Assembly (NCBI GenBank): GCA_017302035.1
Contig: JAFLEA010000009.1
Location: forward strand, 1-64,000
Reading direction: 5' to 3'
Length of the DNA: 64,000 nt
Origin: Lysobacterales bacterium
Lineage (GTDB): Bacteria > Pseudomonadota > Gammaproteobacteria > Xanthomonadales > Xanthomonadaceae
Under the pieces are notes generated by a model. The model had not been told where the DNA came from and made no database searches. It saw nothing but the letters and a program-made list of their open reading frames with translations. The position numbers were made by a program, and so were the translations under genes. Positions within the stretch are counted from its first letter, which is position 1, and each line of letters opens with the position of its first letter. Positions 20,295 to 29,601 of this stretch are shown here, in pieces.

Positions 20295-21746
20295 ATGACG
20301 ACCACATCCCTTGCGATGCCGACCGCCGCCGAGCTGCTGCCGTTGCTGCCGGAGCTGGTGCTGATCGGCAGCGCCTTCGCCTTGCTGATCGTCGACCTGT
20401 TCATCGGCGAGCGGCACAAGGTCTGGACCCACTTCCTGTCGGTGCTGGCGCTGGTCGTGGTGCTGGCGATGCTGGCCACCGGCGTGGGCGGGCAGGGGGT
20501 CGTCCTCAGCGGCATGTTCGTGCGCGATGCCGCCGCCGATGTGATGAAGATCGCCATTGTGCTGATGAGTACGCTGACCTTGGTCTACGGCTGGAGCTAT
20601 CTGCGCGAGCGCAGGCTGTACAAGGGCGAAATCCCGGTGCTGATCCTGTTCGCCACCGCCGGCATGATGATGCTGGTCTCGGCTGGCAGCCTGCTGATGG
20701 TGTATCTGGGCCTGGAACTGCTGGCGCTGTGCTCCTACGCGCTGGTCGCAGCCGACCGCGACAACGGCAAGGCCACCGAGGCGGCGATGAAGTACATCGT
20801 GCTCGGCTCGCTGGCCTCGGGCCTGCTGCTGTACGGCATGTCGCTGATCTACGGCGCCACCGGCAGCCTGCACCTGGACGCGATCAACGCGGCCATCGAC
20901 GGCTCGGGCGAGCGCACCCTGCTGCTGACCGGCACGGTGTTCATGATCGCCGGTGTGGCCTTCAAGCTCGGTGCCGCGCCGTTCCACATGTGGTTGCCGG
21001 ACGTGTATCAGGGCGCTACCGCGCCGATCGCGCTGTTCATCAGTTCCGCGCCCAAGCTGGCCGCGTTCGGCATGGCCTGGCGCCTGCTGGAGATGGGCGT
21101 GGGCCCGCTGTCGGACGAGTGGCGATGGCTGCTGGCCGGGCTGGCGGCGGTGTCGCTGGTGGTCGGCAACCTGATGGCAATCGCCCAGACCAACCTCAAG
21201 CGCATGCTGGCGTATTCGACGGTGTCGCACATCGGCTTCCTGCTGATGGGCCTGGCCAGCGGCGACGAGCGCGGTTACGCAGCGGCGCTGTTCTACGTGA
21301 TCGTCTACGCGCTGATGTCCACCGCGGCCTTCGGCGCGATCATCGCGCTGTCGCGGCAGGGCTTCGAGGCGGAGAACATCGACGACTTCAAGGGCCTGAA
21401 CGCACGCAATCCGAAGCTGGCGGGGATGGTGCTGTTCACGATGGTCTCGCTGGCCGGCATCCCGCCGTTCCTTGGCTTCTGGGCCAAGCTGTTGGTGCTG
21501 GGCGCGGCGGTGCAGGGCGGCATGCTGTGGCTGGCGCTGCTGGGCGTGGCCAGCGCGGTGGTGGGCTGCTTCTACTATCTGCGGGTGGTCAAGGTCATGT
21601 ACTTCGACGAGCCGGTGGGTGCGCCGATCCCGGCGCACAACGACCGGGTGCTCGGCATCGTCCTGGGCGTGAACTCGCTGGCGCTGCTGGTGCTGCCGCT
21701 GGGCCTGAATCCGCTCCTGGCGTGGTGCCAGCGCGCGTTCATGTGA
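20295..21746 (+). CDS. nuoN: NADH-quinone oxidoreductase subunit N
   Basis: A 483-residue antiporter-like subunit, the last gene of the nuo operon. Conserved segments are [54 protein letters not shown] and [13 protein letters not shown]. Together NuoL, NuoM and NuoN carry three of the four proton paths. The ATG at 20295 follows AAGGACC. A weak GC hairpin (21753-21775) with a short T-run follows the stop and may end transcription. Confidence 0.95.
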   Translation: MTTTSLAMPTAAELLPLLPELVLIGSAFALLIVDLFIGERHKVWTHFLSVLALVVVLAMLATGVGGQGVVLSGMFVRDAAADVMKIAIVLMSTLTLVYGWSYLRERRLYKGEIPVLILFATAGMMMLVSAGSLLMVYLGLELLALCSYALVAADRDNGKATEAAMKYIVLGSLASGLLLYGMSLIYGATGSLHLDAINAAIDGSGERTLLLTGTVFMIAGVAFKLGAAPFHMWLPDVYQGATAPIALFISSAPKLAAFGMAWRLLEMGVGPLSDEWRWLLAGLAAVSLVVGNLMAIAQTNLKRMLAYSTVSHIGFLLMGLASGDERGYAAALFYVIVYALMSTAAFGAIIALSRQGFEAENIDDFKGLNARNPKLAGMVLFTMVSLAGIPPFLGFWAKLLVLGAAVQGGMLWLALLGVASAVVGCFYYLRVVKVMYFDEPVGAPIPAHNDRVLGIVLGVNSLALLVLPLGLNPLLAWCQRAFM

Positions 21747-21940
21747 TCCGCCGCGCCGGCCTGCCTGGAAGGCGCTGGGTTTTCGTCCCTGGTCGGGAAC
21801 TGTCATTGGAAGTGGGCCGCGCACAGCCGTGCTTCGGCAAGGGGCCGCCGCTGCAAGGGGCTCGCGTTCGCCGCGTGGTTCCGCGACCTGCTCCAACACG
21901 CGGGCGCGGCACATCCCTGTGCCACTCGAACGGCCCCCCT

Positions 21941-22106
21941 TGCATCGACGTCCTCTGCGAGCTTCGGGAATCCCGCTTCTAGGGGAAAGGCCGGCTCAGT
22001 CCGGGCGACCTGGTGAGGTGCCTGCTGACGGGAAGTCAAGGAAGAGGTCCTGGCCGCAGGTCAGGGTCGGGGGACATGAGTGGCGGCAGGCATCGCACCA
22101 GGTCGC
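21941..22106. repeat. Structured intergenic repeat, copy A
   Basis: The first 90 bases align without gaps to 36209-36298 with 65 identities by eye. Both copies begin TGCATCG and share TCCTCTGCG, GGAAAGGCC and GCCTGCT. Downstream, 22005-22025 and 22086-22106 form a 21-base inverted repeat with 19 pairs and a loop of about 60 bases. No transposase gene or clear target duplication is seen, so this looks like a short non-coding intergenic element. Confidence 0.6.
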
Positions 22107-22236
22107 ACCCGACTCCCTATCCCAACAAGCGCTTTCGCTACACATAGAGGCCACCGACACATGGTGGCCCCGGCCGCAGCCACGTAGCCATGTATCCCGT
22201 CCGGCCCTGCGGTTCAGGCTCCGGGACAGGGCGGGC

Positions 22237-22265
22237 TTGCAAAGGACCGGGCCGGCCGCCATAAT
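22237..22265 (+). promoter_or_regulatory. Promoter of tRNA-fMet and the rimP-nusA-infB operon
   Basis: TTGCAA (22237-22242) and CATAAT (22260-22265) are separated by the ideal 17 bases and end 11 bases ahead of the tRNA 5' end. This is one of the best sigma-70-like promoters in the window. Confidence 0.7.
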
Positions 22266-22276
22266 TCCGCTTCTGC

Positions 22277-22353
22277 TGCGGGGTGGAGCAGTCTGGCAGC
22301 TCGTCGGGCTCATAACCCGAAGGTCGCAGGTTCAAATCCTGCCCCCGCTACCA
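22277..22353 (+). tRNA. Initiator tRNA-fMet(CAT)
   Basis: A 77-base tRNA with anticodon CAT at 22311-22313. Initiator hallmarks are present: the first base pair is a mismatch (T1/T72 here, C-A in E. coli), the anticodon stem ends in three G-C pairs (GGG/CCC), and the D-stem has the A11-T24 pair. The T-arm has GTTCAAAT and CCA is encoded. It sits directly upstream of rimP, as in other Xanthomonadaceae and as metY in E. coli. Confidence 0.95.
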
Positions 22354-22482
22354 CGTTTCGCGGTTCGGTCTTCCCGGTTTGCCGGGCGGGCGCGGATCGC
22401 AAAGCCTGGGCTTGCAACGGCACCTGTTCCAGCCGTTGCGCCGATTCCAGCATCATCGGATGGGAAGCCCGGGTGGGCCTCC

Positions 22483-22535
22483 TGTCGGACACGGGGCCCG
22501 GATGGGCCCTTTGTCGTTTCCGGGGTCCGGGTTTT
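22483..22535 (+). other. GC hairpins in the rimP leader
   Basis: GGGCCC at 22494-22499 can pair with GGGCCC at 22504-22509 (loop GGAT), followed by TTTGTCGTTT. A second short pairing around CCGGGGTCCGGG ends in TTTTT. They may act as a partial terminator or RNA-processing site between the tRNA and rimP. Confidence 0.4.
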
Positions 22536-22575
22536 TCACCGTTTCTCCTTTTCGCGCTTCGAGAACACCGCTGCA

Positions 22576-23184
22576 ATGAGCGACAAGCACAGCGAAATTG
22601 CCGAGCTGCTGGGCCCGACCATCGCGTCGCTGGGCCTGGAGTTGCTGGGCATCGAGTACCTGCCGGCCCCCGGCGGTGCCACGCTGCGCCTGTACATCGA
22701 CGTGCCGGCGGGCGAGGGCGGCGCGGACCTGCGCACCGTCACCATCGACGACTGCGAGGCGGTCAGCCGCGAGGTTTCCGCGCAACTGGACGTCGCCGAC
22801 CCGATCTCCGGCAACTACACCCTCGAGGTGTCCTCCCCGGGCCTGGACCGGCCGCTGTTCACCCCGGTGCAGTTCGCCCGTTTCCTCGGCGAACAGGCCA
22901 AGGTCGCGCTGAAGCTGCCGCAGGATGGCCGCCGTCGCCTGCAGGGCACGATCCTGCGCGTGGAAGGCGGCAACGTGGCGTTCGAGCTGGACGGCGCCGA
23001 GTTCGTCGTGGCCGCCGACAACATCGACAAGGCCCGGTTGGTCCCCGACTGGGTCGCCCTGGGCCTGGCGCCCAACAAGTATTCGCCCGCCAACAAGGGC
23101 AAGCCCGCGCCGAAGCCCGGCAACGGGAAGGCGGGCAAGCATCCCTCCAACAATCCGGCGGCCGGCGAGCCGCACGCGGAGTAA
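22576..23184 (+). CDS. rimP: Ribosome maturation factor RimP
   Basis: A 202-residue factor needed for 30S subunit assembly. The N-terminal alpha/beta domain (residues 1-80) holds [12 protein letters not shown] and TLRLYIDV. The motif [16 protein letters not shown] is followed by the signature [17 protein letters not shown]. The C-terminal SH3-like barrel ends near residue 165. The last about 35 residues are a Lys/Pro/Asn-rich tail that extends it beyond E. coli RimP (about 150). The ATG at 22576 lies 223 bases after tRNA-fMet, and nusA follows eight bases after the stop. Confidence 0.95.
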   Translation: MSDKHSEIAELLGPTIASLGLELLGIEYLPAPGGATLRLYIDVPAGEGGADLRTVTIDDCEAVSREVSAQLDVADPISGNYTLEVSSPGLDRPLFTPVQFARFLGEQAKVALKLPQDGRRRLQGTILRVEGGNVAFELDGAEFVVAADNIDKARLVPDWVALGLAPNKYSPANKGKPAPKPGNGKAGKHPSNNPAAGEPHAE

Positions 23185-23191
23185 CGACGAG

Positions 23192-24703
23192 ATGAGCAAG
23201 GAACTTCTGCTGGTGGTTGACGCGGTCGCCAACGAAAAGGGCGTGCCGCGCGACGTGATCTTCGAAGCGCTGGAGGCCGCGCTGGCCTCGGCGGCGAAGA
23301 AGCGCTACGTCGACCAGGACGTGGTCGCCCGGGTGGCGATCGACCGCAAGGACGGCAGCTACGAGACCTTCCGCCGCTGGGAAGTGGTGGCCGACGACGT
23401 CGTGATGGAGTCGCCCGACCGCCAGATCCGGCTGATGGATGCGGTCGACGAGGCCGACGGCGTCGATGTCGGCGACTGGATCGAGGAGCAGATCGAGAAC
23501 CCCGAGTTCGGCCGCATCGCGGCCCAGGCCGCCAAGCAGGTCATCGTCCAGCGCGTGCGCGAAGCCGAGCGCCAGCAGGTGGTGGACGCATGGAAGGACC
23601 GCGTGGGCGAGCTGGTCACCGGCGTGGTCAAGCGCGCCGAGCGCGGCAACATCTACGTGGACCTGGGCGGGAACGCCGAGGCCTTCATTCCGAAGGACAA
23701 GGGCATCCCGCGCGATGTCCTGCGCACCGGCGATCGCGTGCGCGGCTACCTGTACGAGGTCCGCAGCGAGCCGCGCGGCCCGCAGTTGTTCATCAGCCGC
23801 GGCGCGCCGGAGTTCATGATCGAGCTGTTCAAGCTCGAGGTGCCCGAGGTTGGCCAGGGCCTGGTCGAGATCAAGGCCTGCGCTCGCGATCCGGGCGACC
23901 GCGCCAAGATCGCCGTGCTCGCCCACGACACCCGCACCGATCCGATCGGCGCCTGCATCGGCATGCGCGGTTCGCGCGTGCAGGCGGTGTCCAACGAGCT
24001 CAACGGCGAGCGCGTGGACATCGTGCTGTGGAACGACAATCCGGCCAACTTCGTCATCAACGCGATGGCGCCGGCCGAGGTGCAGTCGATCATCGTCGAT
24101 GAAGAGAAGCATTCGATGGACCTGGCCGTGGCCGAGGACCGGCTGGCCCAGGCCATCGGCAAGGGCGGCCAGAACGTGCGCCTGGCCAGCCGCCTGACCG
24201 GTTGGCAGCTCAACGTGATGACCCAGGACCAGGTCGCGGCCAAGTCCGAGGCCGAGCAGGCCGTGGCCCGCCAGTTGTTCATGGACAAGCTGGAGGTGGA
24301 CGAGGAGATCGCCGGGATCCTGGTGGCCGAGGGCTTCAGCACGGTCGAGGAAATCGCCTACGTCCCGGTCGGCGAGCTGCTGGCGGTGGAGGGCTTCGAC
24401 GAGGACATCGTGGAGGAACTGCGCTCCCGCGCCCGCGACGCCCTGCTCAACGACGCGCTGGCGGTGGAGGAGGAGCTGGACGAGCACCAGCCGGCCGAGG
24501 ACCTGCTGGCCCTGGAGGGCATGGACGAGGAGACCGCGTTCGCCCTGGCCAGCCATGGCGTGCTTACCGCCGAGGACCTGTCCGACCTGGGCGCCGACGA
24601 GGTGGTCGAGTTCGGGATCGAGGACCTGGACGAGGCCCGCGCCGCGGCGCTGATCTTGGCCGCGCGCGCCGAGGAGATTGCCCGTCTGGAGCGTGGCGCG
24701 TGA
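23192..24703 (+). CDS. nusA: Transcription termination/antitermination factor NusA
   Basis: A 503-residue RNA polymerase-associated factor that affects pausing, termination and antitermination. Domains in order: the N-terminal RNAP-binding domain (about 1-125), S1 (about 135-200, with GNIYVDLGGNAEAFIPK), KH1 and KH2 (about 200-345, with IGACIGMRGSRVQAV and AIGKGGQNVRLASRLTGW), and two acidic C-terminal repeats (about 360-500), each with a helix-hairpin-helix-like element. All parts of the long gammaproteobacterial form are present. The ATG at 23192 has an AACGACGAG region upstream. Confidence 0.97.
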   Translation: MSKELLLVVDAVANEKGVPRDVIFEALEAALASAAKKRYVDQDVVARVAIDRKDGSYETFRRWEVVADDVVMESPDRQIRLMDAVDEADGVDVGDWIEEQIENPEFGRIAAQAAKQVIVQRVREAERQQVVDAWKDRVGELVTGVVKRAERGNIYVDLGGNAEAFIPKDKGIPRDVLRTGDRVRGYLYEVRSEPRGPQLFISRGAPEFMIELFKLEVPEVGQGLVEIKACARDPGDRAKIAVLAHDTRTDPIGACIGMRGSRVQAVSNELNGERVDIVLWNDNPANFVINAMAPAEVQSIIVDEEKHSMDLAVAEDRLAQAIGKGGQNVRLASRLTGWQLNVMTQDQVAAKSEAEQAVARQLFMDKLEVDEEIAGILVAEGFSTVEEIAYVPVGELLAVEGFDEDIVEELRSRARDALLNDALAVEEELDEHQPAEDLLALEGMDEETAFALASHGVLTAEDLSDLGADEVVEFGIEDLDEARAAALILAARAEEIARLERGA

Positions 24704-24833
24704 GCGCCGCGGGGGCCCGCTTGGAGCGCGGCGCATGAGCCGGCGATGAATACCGCCCTGCACTGTCCAGGGCTTAGAATCCGCGCTTCCCTTGCACCTG
24801 GCGAGGGGGCGCCACCAGGAGCATAGGATCCGA

Positions 24834-27461
24834 ATGTCGCAGCAAACCACCATCCGCAAGCTGGCCGAGCTGGTCAACACCCCGGTCGAGAAGCTGCTCG
24901 AACAGCTTGCCGAGGCCGGCATGCAGTTCAGCGACCCCGACCAGGTCGTGACCAGCGCCGAGAAGCTCAAGCTGCTCGGCTTCCTCAAGCGTGCGCACGG
25001 CAAGGGCGAGGCCCAGGTCGAAGAGATCGCCGCGCCGAAAAAGATCACTCTGGCCCGGCGCAAGGTCCAGGAGCTGACCGTCGGCGGCGGCCGCAGCAAG
25101 ACCACGGTCAACGTCGAGGTGCGGCAGAAGCGCACCTACAAGACGGCCGAGCCCGCTTCCGACAATGCCGCCGCCCCCGTGGTTCCGGTGGACGCCGAGC
25201 ACGCCGAGGTCCTGCGCAAGCTGGAGGAGTCGCGCCAGCGCAACCTGGCCGAGCAGCAGCGCCTGGCCGAGGAGGATCGCGTCCGCGCCGAGGAGAACGA
25301 GCGCAAGCGCCGCGAGGAAGAGGTGCAGCGCCAGGCCGAGGAAGAGGCGCGCAAGGCTGACGAGGAACGGCAGAAGGACTCCACCGCCCGGGGCGATGCC
25401 ACCGAGGCAGCGCGGCCGGCGCGCGGCACCCCCGCGCACCGCCCGGCGCCCGACCGTGGCGCCGACGATGGCCGCGGCCACAAGCACAAGACCCGCGGTT
25501 CGCACGTGATGGTCGCCGGGATCGAGGACGACGACTCGGCCGCCAGCCGCTTCGCCGGCCAGTTGCACCTGTCGGCGGCCGACCGTGCGCGCCGTACCAG
25601 TGCCCGTACCACCGGCAAGGCCAAGCCGCAGCGCCGCAGCGAGATGCGCGGTGGCGGCGGCAATGCCGGCGCCGGCGGCTTCGAGCGCCCGACCGCACCG
25701 GTAGTGCGCGAGGTGGCGATCGGCGATTCGACCACCGTGGCCGACCTGGCGCAGAAGCTCGCGCTCAAGGGCGGCGACGTGGTCAAGGCGCTGTTCAAGA
25801 TGGGCGTGATGGCCACCATCACCCAGACCATCGACCACGACACCGCCGCGCTGGTCGCCGAGGAACTCGGGCACAAGGTGGTGCGCGCCGGCAACGACGA
25901 CGCCGAGAGCGAATTGCTGGCCCACGTCGAGCAGGCCCAGGGCGACCTCGCGCCGCGCCCGCCGGTGGTCACCATCATGGGCCATGTCGACCACGGCAAG
26001 ACCTCGCTGCTGGACTACATCCGCCGCACCAAGGTCGCCCATGGCGAGGCCGGCGGCATCACCCAGCACATCGGCGCCTACCACGTCGAGACGTCCAAGG
26101 GTGTCATCAGCTTCCTGGATACCCCCGGCCATGCGGCCTTCACCTCGATGCGTGCGCGCGGCGCCAGGCTGACCGACATCGTGGTGCTGGTGGTGGCCGC
26201 CGACGACGGCGTCATGCCGCAGACGAAGGAGGCGATCCAGCACGCCAAGGCGGCCGGCGTGCCGCTGATCGTGGCGATCAACAAGATCGACAAGTCCGAC
26301 GCCGATCCGCTGCGGGTCAAGAACGAACTGCTCGCCGAGCAGGTCGTGGCCGAGGACTTCGGCGGCGACACCCAGATGGTGGAGCTGTCGGCCAAGACCG
26401 GCATGGGCGTGGACGACCTGCTCGACGCGATCTCGCTACAGGCCGAAGTGCTCGAACTCAAGGCGGTGCCGGATGGCAACGCCAGCGGCGTGGTCATCGA
26501 GTCGGCGCTGGACAAGGGCCGCGGCCCGGTCGCCACGGTGCTGGTCCAGCAGGGCCAGCTGAAGAAGGGCGACTATCTGGTCTGCGGCGTGCAGTACGGC
26601 CGCGTGCGCGCGCTGTTCGACGAGACCGGCAGCCAGCCCGACGCGGCCGGCCCGTCGATCCCGGTGCAGGTGCTGGGCCTGTCGGGCGTGCCCGACGCCG
26701 GCGACGACTTCGTGGTGGTCAAGGACGAGCGCCTGGCCAAGGACGTGGCCCAGCAGCGCGACGCCAAGCGCCGCGAGTCGCGCCTGGTCCAGGCCGCGGG
26801 CAACCGCATGGAAGACATCATGGCGCAGATGGGCAAGGGCGAGGGCCAGCAGGTCCTCAACCTGCTGGTCAAGGCCGACGTGCAGGGCTCGGTGGAGGCG
26901 CTGAAGCAGTCGCTGACCGCGCTTTCCAACGACCAGATCCGGATCAACGTGATCTCCTCGGGCGTGGGCGGCATCACCGAGTCCGATGCGAACATCGCAG
27001 CCACCACCAAGGCCACCGTGATCGGCTTCAACGTCCGCGCCGATGCTTCGGCACGCCGGATCATCGAGTCCAACGGCGTGGACCTGCGCTACTTCTCGAT
27101 CATCTACGACGTGATCGACCAGGTGAAGCAGGTTGCCTCGGGTCTGCTGGGCGTGGAGATCCGCGAGGAGATCATCGGTATTGCGGAAGTCCGCGACGTG
27201 TTCCGCAGCTCCAAGTTCGGCGCGGTGGCCGGCTGCATGGTCATCGAGGGCGTGGTCAAGCGCAACAAGCCGATCCGCGTGCTGCGCGACAACACCGTGG
27301 TGTTCGAGGGCGAGCTGGAATCCCTGCGCCGCTTCAAGGACAACGTGGAGGAGGTGCGCAACGGCACCGAATGCGGCATCGGCGTGAAGGAGTACAACGA
27401 CGTCAAGCCGGGTGACCAGATCGAGTGCTTCGAGCGCATCGAAGTCCAGCGGACCCTGTAA
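24834..27461 (+). CDS. infB: Translation initiation factor IF-2
   Basis: An 875-residue GTPase that brings fMet-tRNA to the 30S subunit and promotes subunit joining. The N-terminal IF2_N motif (residues 1-55) is followed by a charged, coiled-coil-like linker with Glu/Arg/Ala-rich repeats (about 130-190) and a second IF2_N domain (about 300-350). The G domain has GHVDHGKTS at 383-391, then DTPGHAAF and NKID. Domains II, III and the C-terminal fMet-tRNA-binding domain complete the protein. A TAGAAT at 24775-24780 may be an internal -10 box. rbfA follows after six bases. Confidence 0.97.
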   Translation: MSQQTTIRKLAELVNTPVEKLLEQLAEAGMQFSDPDQVVTSAEKLKLLGFLKRAHGKGEAQVEEIAAPKKITLARRKVQELTVGGGRSKTTVNVEVRQKRTYKTAEPASDNAAAPVVPVDAEHAEVLRKLEESRQRNLAEQQRLAEEDRVRAEENERKRREEEVQRQAEEEARKADEERQKDSTARGDATEAARPARGTPAHRPAPDRGADDGRGHKHKTRGSHVMVAGIEDDDSAASRFAGQLHLSAADRARRTSARTTGKAKPQRRSEMRGGGGNAGAGGFERPTAPVVREVAIGDSTTVADLAQKLALKGGDVVKALFKMGVMATITQTIDHDTAALVAEELGHKVVRAGNDDAESELLAHVEQAQGDLAPRPPVVTIMGHVDHGKTSLLDYIRRTKVAHGEAGGITQHIGAYHVETSKGVISFLDTPGHAAFTSMRARGARLTDIVVLVVAADDGVMPQTKEAIQHAKAAGVPLIVAINKIDKSDADPLRVKNELLAEQVVAEDFGGDTQMVELSAKTGMGVDDLLDAISLQAEVLELKAVPDGNASGVVIESALDKGRGPVATVLVQQGQLKKGDYLVCGVQYGRVRALFDETGSQPDAAGPSIPVQVLGLSGVPDAGDDFVVVKDERLAKDVAQQRDAKRRESRLVQAAGNRMEDIMAQMGKGEGQQVLNLLVKADVQGSVEALKQSLTALSNDQIRINVISSGVGGITESDANIAATTKATVIGFNVRADASARRIIESNGVDLRYFSIIYDVIDQVKQVASGLLGVEIREEIIGIAEVRDVFRSSKFGAVAGCMVIEGVVKRNKPIRVLRDNTVVFEGELESLRRFKDNVEEVRNGTECGIGVKEYNDVKPGDQIECFERIEVQRTL

Positions 27462-27467
27462 GCAGCC

Positions 27468-27830
27468 ATGCCGACCAAGTCCTTCCACCGCACCGACCGG
27501 GTCTCGGCGCAATTGCGCCGGGAACTGGGCATCCTGGTCCACGAGGCCGTGCGCGAGCACGGCCTGCCGTCGGTGAGCGTGTCCGACGTGGAGGTCACCC
27601 GCGACCTGGCCCACGCCAAGGTGTTCGTCACCGCGCTGCTGCCGGAGCGCGCGACCGACGCGGTCAAGGCGCTGAAGGAGCTGGCCAGGGAGATCCGGAT
27701 GGAACTGGCGCGGCGGATGAAGCTGCGCCACGTGCCCGAGCTGCATTTCCATTACGACGACTCGGTCGACCGCGGCGAGCGCATCGAGGCGCTGCTCAAG
27801 GACAACCCGCCGGCCGACTCCGACTCCTAG
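27468..27830 (+). CDS. rbfA: 30S ribosome-binding factor RbfA
   Basis: A 120-residue type II KH-domain protein that helps mature the 16S rRNA 5' end and acts in cold adaptation. It opens with RTDRVSAQLRRELGILV. The KH region contains SDVEVTRDLAHAKVFVT, and RRMKLRHVPELHFHYDDSVDRGERIEALL is the family C-terminal signature. It lies between infB and truB as in most gammaproteobacteria. Confidence 0.96.
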   Translation: MPTKSFHRTDRVSAQLRRELGILVHEAVREHGLPSVSVSDVEVTRDLAHAKVFVTALLPERATDAVKALKELAREIRMELARRMKLRHVPELHFHYDDSVDRGERIEALLKDNPPADSDS

Positions 27831-27923
27831 GAGCCGGATCGCCCGGTGCCCAGGCACCGGCAAGCCGGGGGTATCGGCCGCGCCGCGGCATCGCCGGCAG
27901 GACCGGCCTCAAGCAATCACCGC

Positions 27924-28853
27924 ATGACCTCCTCGCGACGCTTCCGCCCGCTCGACGGCATCCTGCTGCTGGACAAGCCGGCGGGCATGAGTTCCAACGC
28001 CGCCTTGCAGGCGGTGCGGCGCCTGTTCCGCGCGGAGAAGGGCGGGCACACCGGCAGCCTCGATCCGCTGGCGACCGGCCTGCTGCCGCTGTGCTTCGGC
28101 GAGGCGACCAAGCTGGCCGGGCTGTTGCTGGGCTCGGACAAGGCCTATGAGGCCGGGATCATGCTGGGTGCGACCACCGATACCGATGACGCCGACGGCC
28201 AGGTCCTGCGGCGGCGTCCGGTGCCGGCCCTGGAACACGCGCGGCTGCAGGCGGCGCTGGCTGCGCTGACCGGGACCCTGCGGCAGCGTGCGCCGGTGTA
28301 TTCGGCGCTCAAGCAGGGCGGCGAACCGCTGTACGCCCGGGCCCGCCGTGGCGAGGCGATCGAGGCGCCGGTGCGCGAAGTCGTGGTCCATGCCATCGAA
28401 CTGCTGGAGGCCGGTCCGGACCGGCTGCGCCTGCACGTGACCTGCGGCAGCGGCACCTACGTTCGCAGCCTGGCCCGCGACCTGGGCGAGGCCCTGGATT
28501 GCGGCGCACATATCGCCCGCCTGCGCCGGCTGTGGGTGGATCCGTTCCGCAGGCCATCGATGTGGACCCTGGACCAGTTGCAGGCGCTGGCCGGTGCCGA
28601 GGGCGAGGTGGCGCTGGACGCCTGCCTGTTGCCGCTGGAGGCGGGGCTGGCCGGCTTTCCGCGGGTGGATCTGGCACCGGCCGAGGCGCTGCGCTTCGGC
28701 CAGGGCCAGCGCCTGCGCGGCGATTGGCCGGCCGCGGACCCGGCGGCGGTGTTCGGCGTGGACGGGCGGGCGCTGGGGCTGGCCCGGGTCGATCCGACCG
28801 GCCGTCTGTCCCCGCAGAGGCTGTTCCGCCAGGATCCTGGCCGGGCCGAGTGA
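27924..28853 (+). CDS. truB: tRNA pseudouridine(55) synthase
   Basis: A 309-residue enzyme that makes pseudouridine 55 in the T-loop of tRNAs. The catalytic Asp48 lies in [13 protein letters not shown], at the same number as in E. coli Tru[13 protein letters not shown] and [15 protein letters not shown] are also conserved, and a C-terminal PUA-like domain spans about 250-309. I chose ATG 27924 because it aligns with family N-termini. An in-frame GTG at 27846 would add 26 unrelated residues but lies nearer a Shine-Dalgarno-like GGAG. Confidence 0.94.
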   Translation: MTSSRRFRPLDGILLLDKPAGMSSNAALQAVRRLFRAEKGGHTGSLDPLATGLLPLCFGEATKLAGLLLGSDKAYEAGIMLGATTDTDDADGQVLRRRPVPALEHARLQAALAALTGTLRQRAPVYSALKQGGEPLYARARRGEAIEAPVREVVVHAIELLEAGPDRLRLHVTCGSGTYVRSLARDLGEALDCGAHIARLRRLWVDPFRRPSMWTLDQLQALAGAEGEVALDACLLPLEAGLAGFPRVDLAPAEALRFGQGQRLRGDWPAADPAAVFGVDGRALGLARVDPTGRLSPQRLFRQDPGRAE

Positions 28854-29165
28854 GGCTCCCAGCCGGGCGCTGGACTTGCAGCTGCCGACCGTGGGTCGAG
28901 CATTTGCGTTCGGCCCCCTGAACGGCGACCGCGGGGCCGTCGCCCGACAGCCGCCGCCGCATCCCGGGACCGGCACGTCGGCGGGCACTCCTAAGCCCTT
29001 GTCCGCAAAGGCCCGGGGCGATACAATTCGCGCGCCTTTTTTCAGGCAACTCCCTGCCGCCCGTTTTCCCCGCATTCGAGTGGGGTGGGGCGGTCTTCCG
29101 CAAGCGGCGGGTCGGGCGGTGCGCGCAGCGCGTTCCTGCCTACCTCGCATCGAGAGAAAAAAATC
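28854..29165. other. Intergenic region, truB to rpsO
   Basis: This 312-base gap holds a small GGCGAC/GTCGCC hairpin (28924-28944), the rpsO promoter (28999-29027) and a leader of about 130 bases rich in G and C that could fold and bind S15. No gene is supported. Confidence 0.55.
28999..29027 (+). promoter_or_regulatory. Promoter of rpsO
   Basis: TTGTCC (28999-29004) and TACAAT (29022-29027) are separated by 17 bases, giving a near-consensus sigma-70 promoter about 140 bases ahead of the rpsO ATG. Confidence 0.7.
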
Positions 29166-29426
29166 ATGTCCATCGATACCCAGAAGATCATTGCCGACAA
29201 CGCGCGCGGCGCCAACGACACCGGTTCGCCGGAAGTCCAGGTCGCCCTGCTGACCGGCCGCATCGAGCAGCTGACCGAGCACTTCAAGACCCACAAGAAG
29301 GACCACCACAGCCGTCGTGGCCTGCTGCAGCTGGTCAACCGCCGCCGCAGCCTGCTCGACTATCTCAAGCGCAAGGACAACGAGCGCTACAAGGCCCTGA
29401 TCGAGAAGCTCGGCCTGCGTCGCTGA
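29166..29426 (+). CDS. rpsO: 30S ribosomal protein S15
   Basis: An 86-residue primary 16S rRNA-binding protein of the small-subunit platform. The family motifs [23 protein letters not shown] and [23 protein letters not shown], which contact the central-domain helices, are intact. The ATG at 29166 lies behind the purine tract GAGAGAAAAAAA. The leader may host S15 autoregulation as in other bacteria, but this is inferred. It is followed by a strong hairpin and then pnp. Confidence 0.97.
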   Translation: MSIDTQKIIADNARGANDTGSPEVQVALLTGRIEQLTEHFKTHKKDHHSRRGLLQLVNRRRSLLDYLKRKDNERYKALIEKLGLRR

Positions 29427-29437
29427 TGCAAGACCCC

Positions 29438-29470
29438 ACCGCGGCGCAGCGATGCGCCGCGGTTTGCGTT
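29438..29470 (+). terminator. Strong hairpin after rpsO
   Basis: A perfect 11-bp stem (29438-29448 with 29453-29463) closes on loop GCGA and is followed by TTTGCGTTT. The tail is an imperfect T-run, so it may end some transcripts and let others read through into pnp, as known for the E. coli rpsO-pnp junction. Confidence 0.7.
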
Positions 29471-29601
29471 TCAGGCCCCGCGTTCGCCGTGGCCGCGTAG
29501 TCCCCAAGCAGTTTCCATCGCCAGCGGCCGGGTTCTCCGGCCACCCGGCAGCGGCAAGGGCCGCCTCCGGTCAATCGCAAGCAGAATCCCAAGGAACCGA
29601 C

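Larger units (their letters stand above)
21747..22276. other. Long intergenic region, nuoN to tRNA-fMet
   Basis: These 530 bases hold no gene I can support. They contain a weak GCGCC/GGCGC hairpin after nuoN, a structured repeat (21941-22106) that is also found ahead of the his operon, and the tRNA-fMet promoter at 22237-22265. Short open frames here overlap the repeat or the tRNA and have no ribosome sites. Confidence 0.6.

Noticed and set aside
20061-21914. 617-codon minus-strand frame opposite nuoN
   Set aside because: Shadow of nuoM/nuoN; same composition artefact.
22138-22335. Small minus-strand frame overlapping tRNA-fMet
   Set aside because: It runs through the tRNA gene and promoter and has no family or ribosome site.
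6439-22353. Integration of a mobile element between the two tRNA genes flanking nuo
   Set aside because: The interval is filled by the core complex I operon; there is no integrase, direct repeat or composition shift.
27846-27923. N-terminal extension of TruB from a GTG
   Set aside because: The 26 added residues have no similarity to TruB, whose family N-terminus fits the ATG at 27924.
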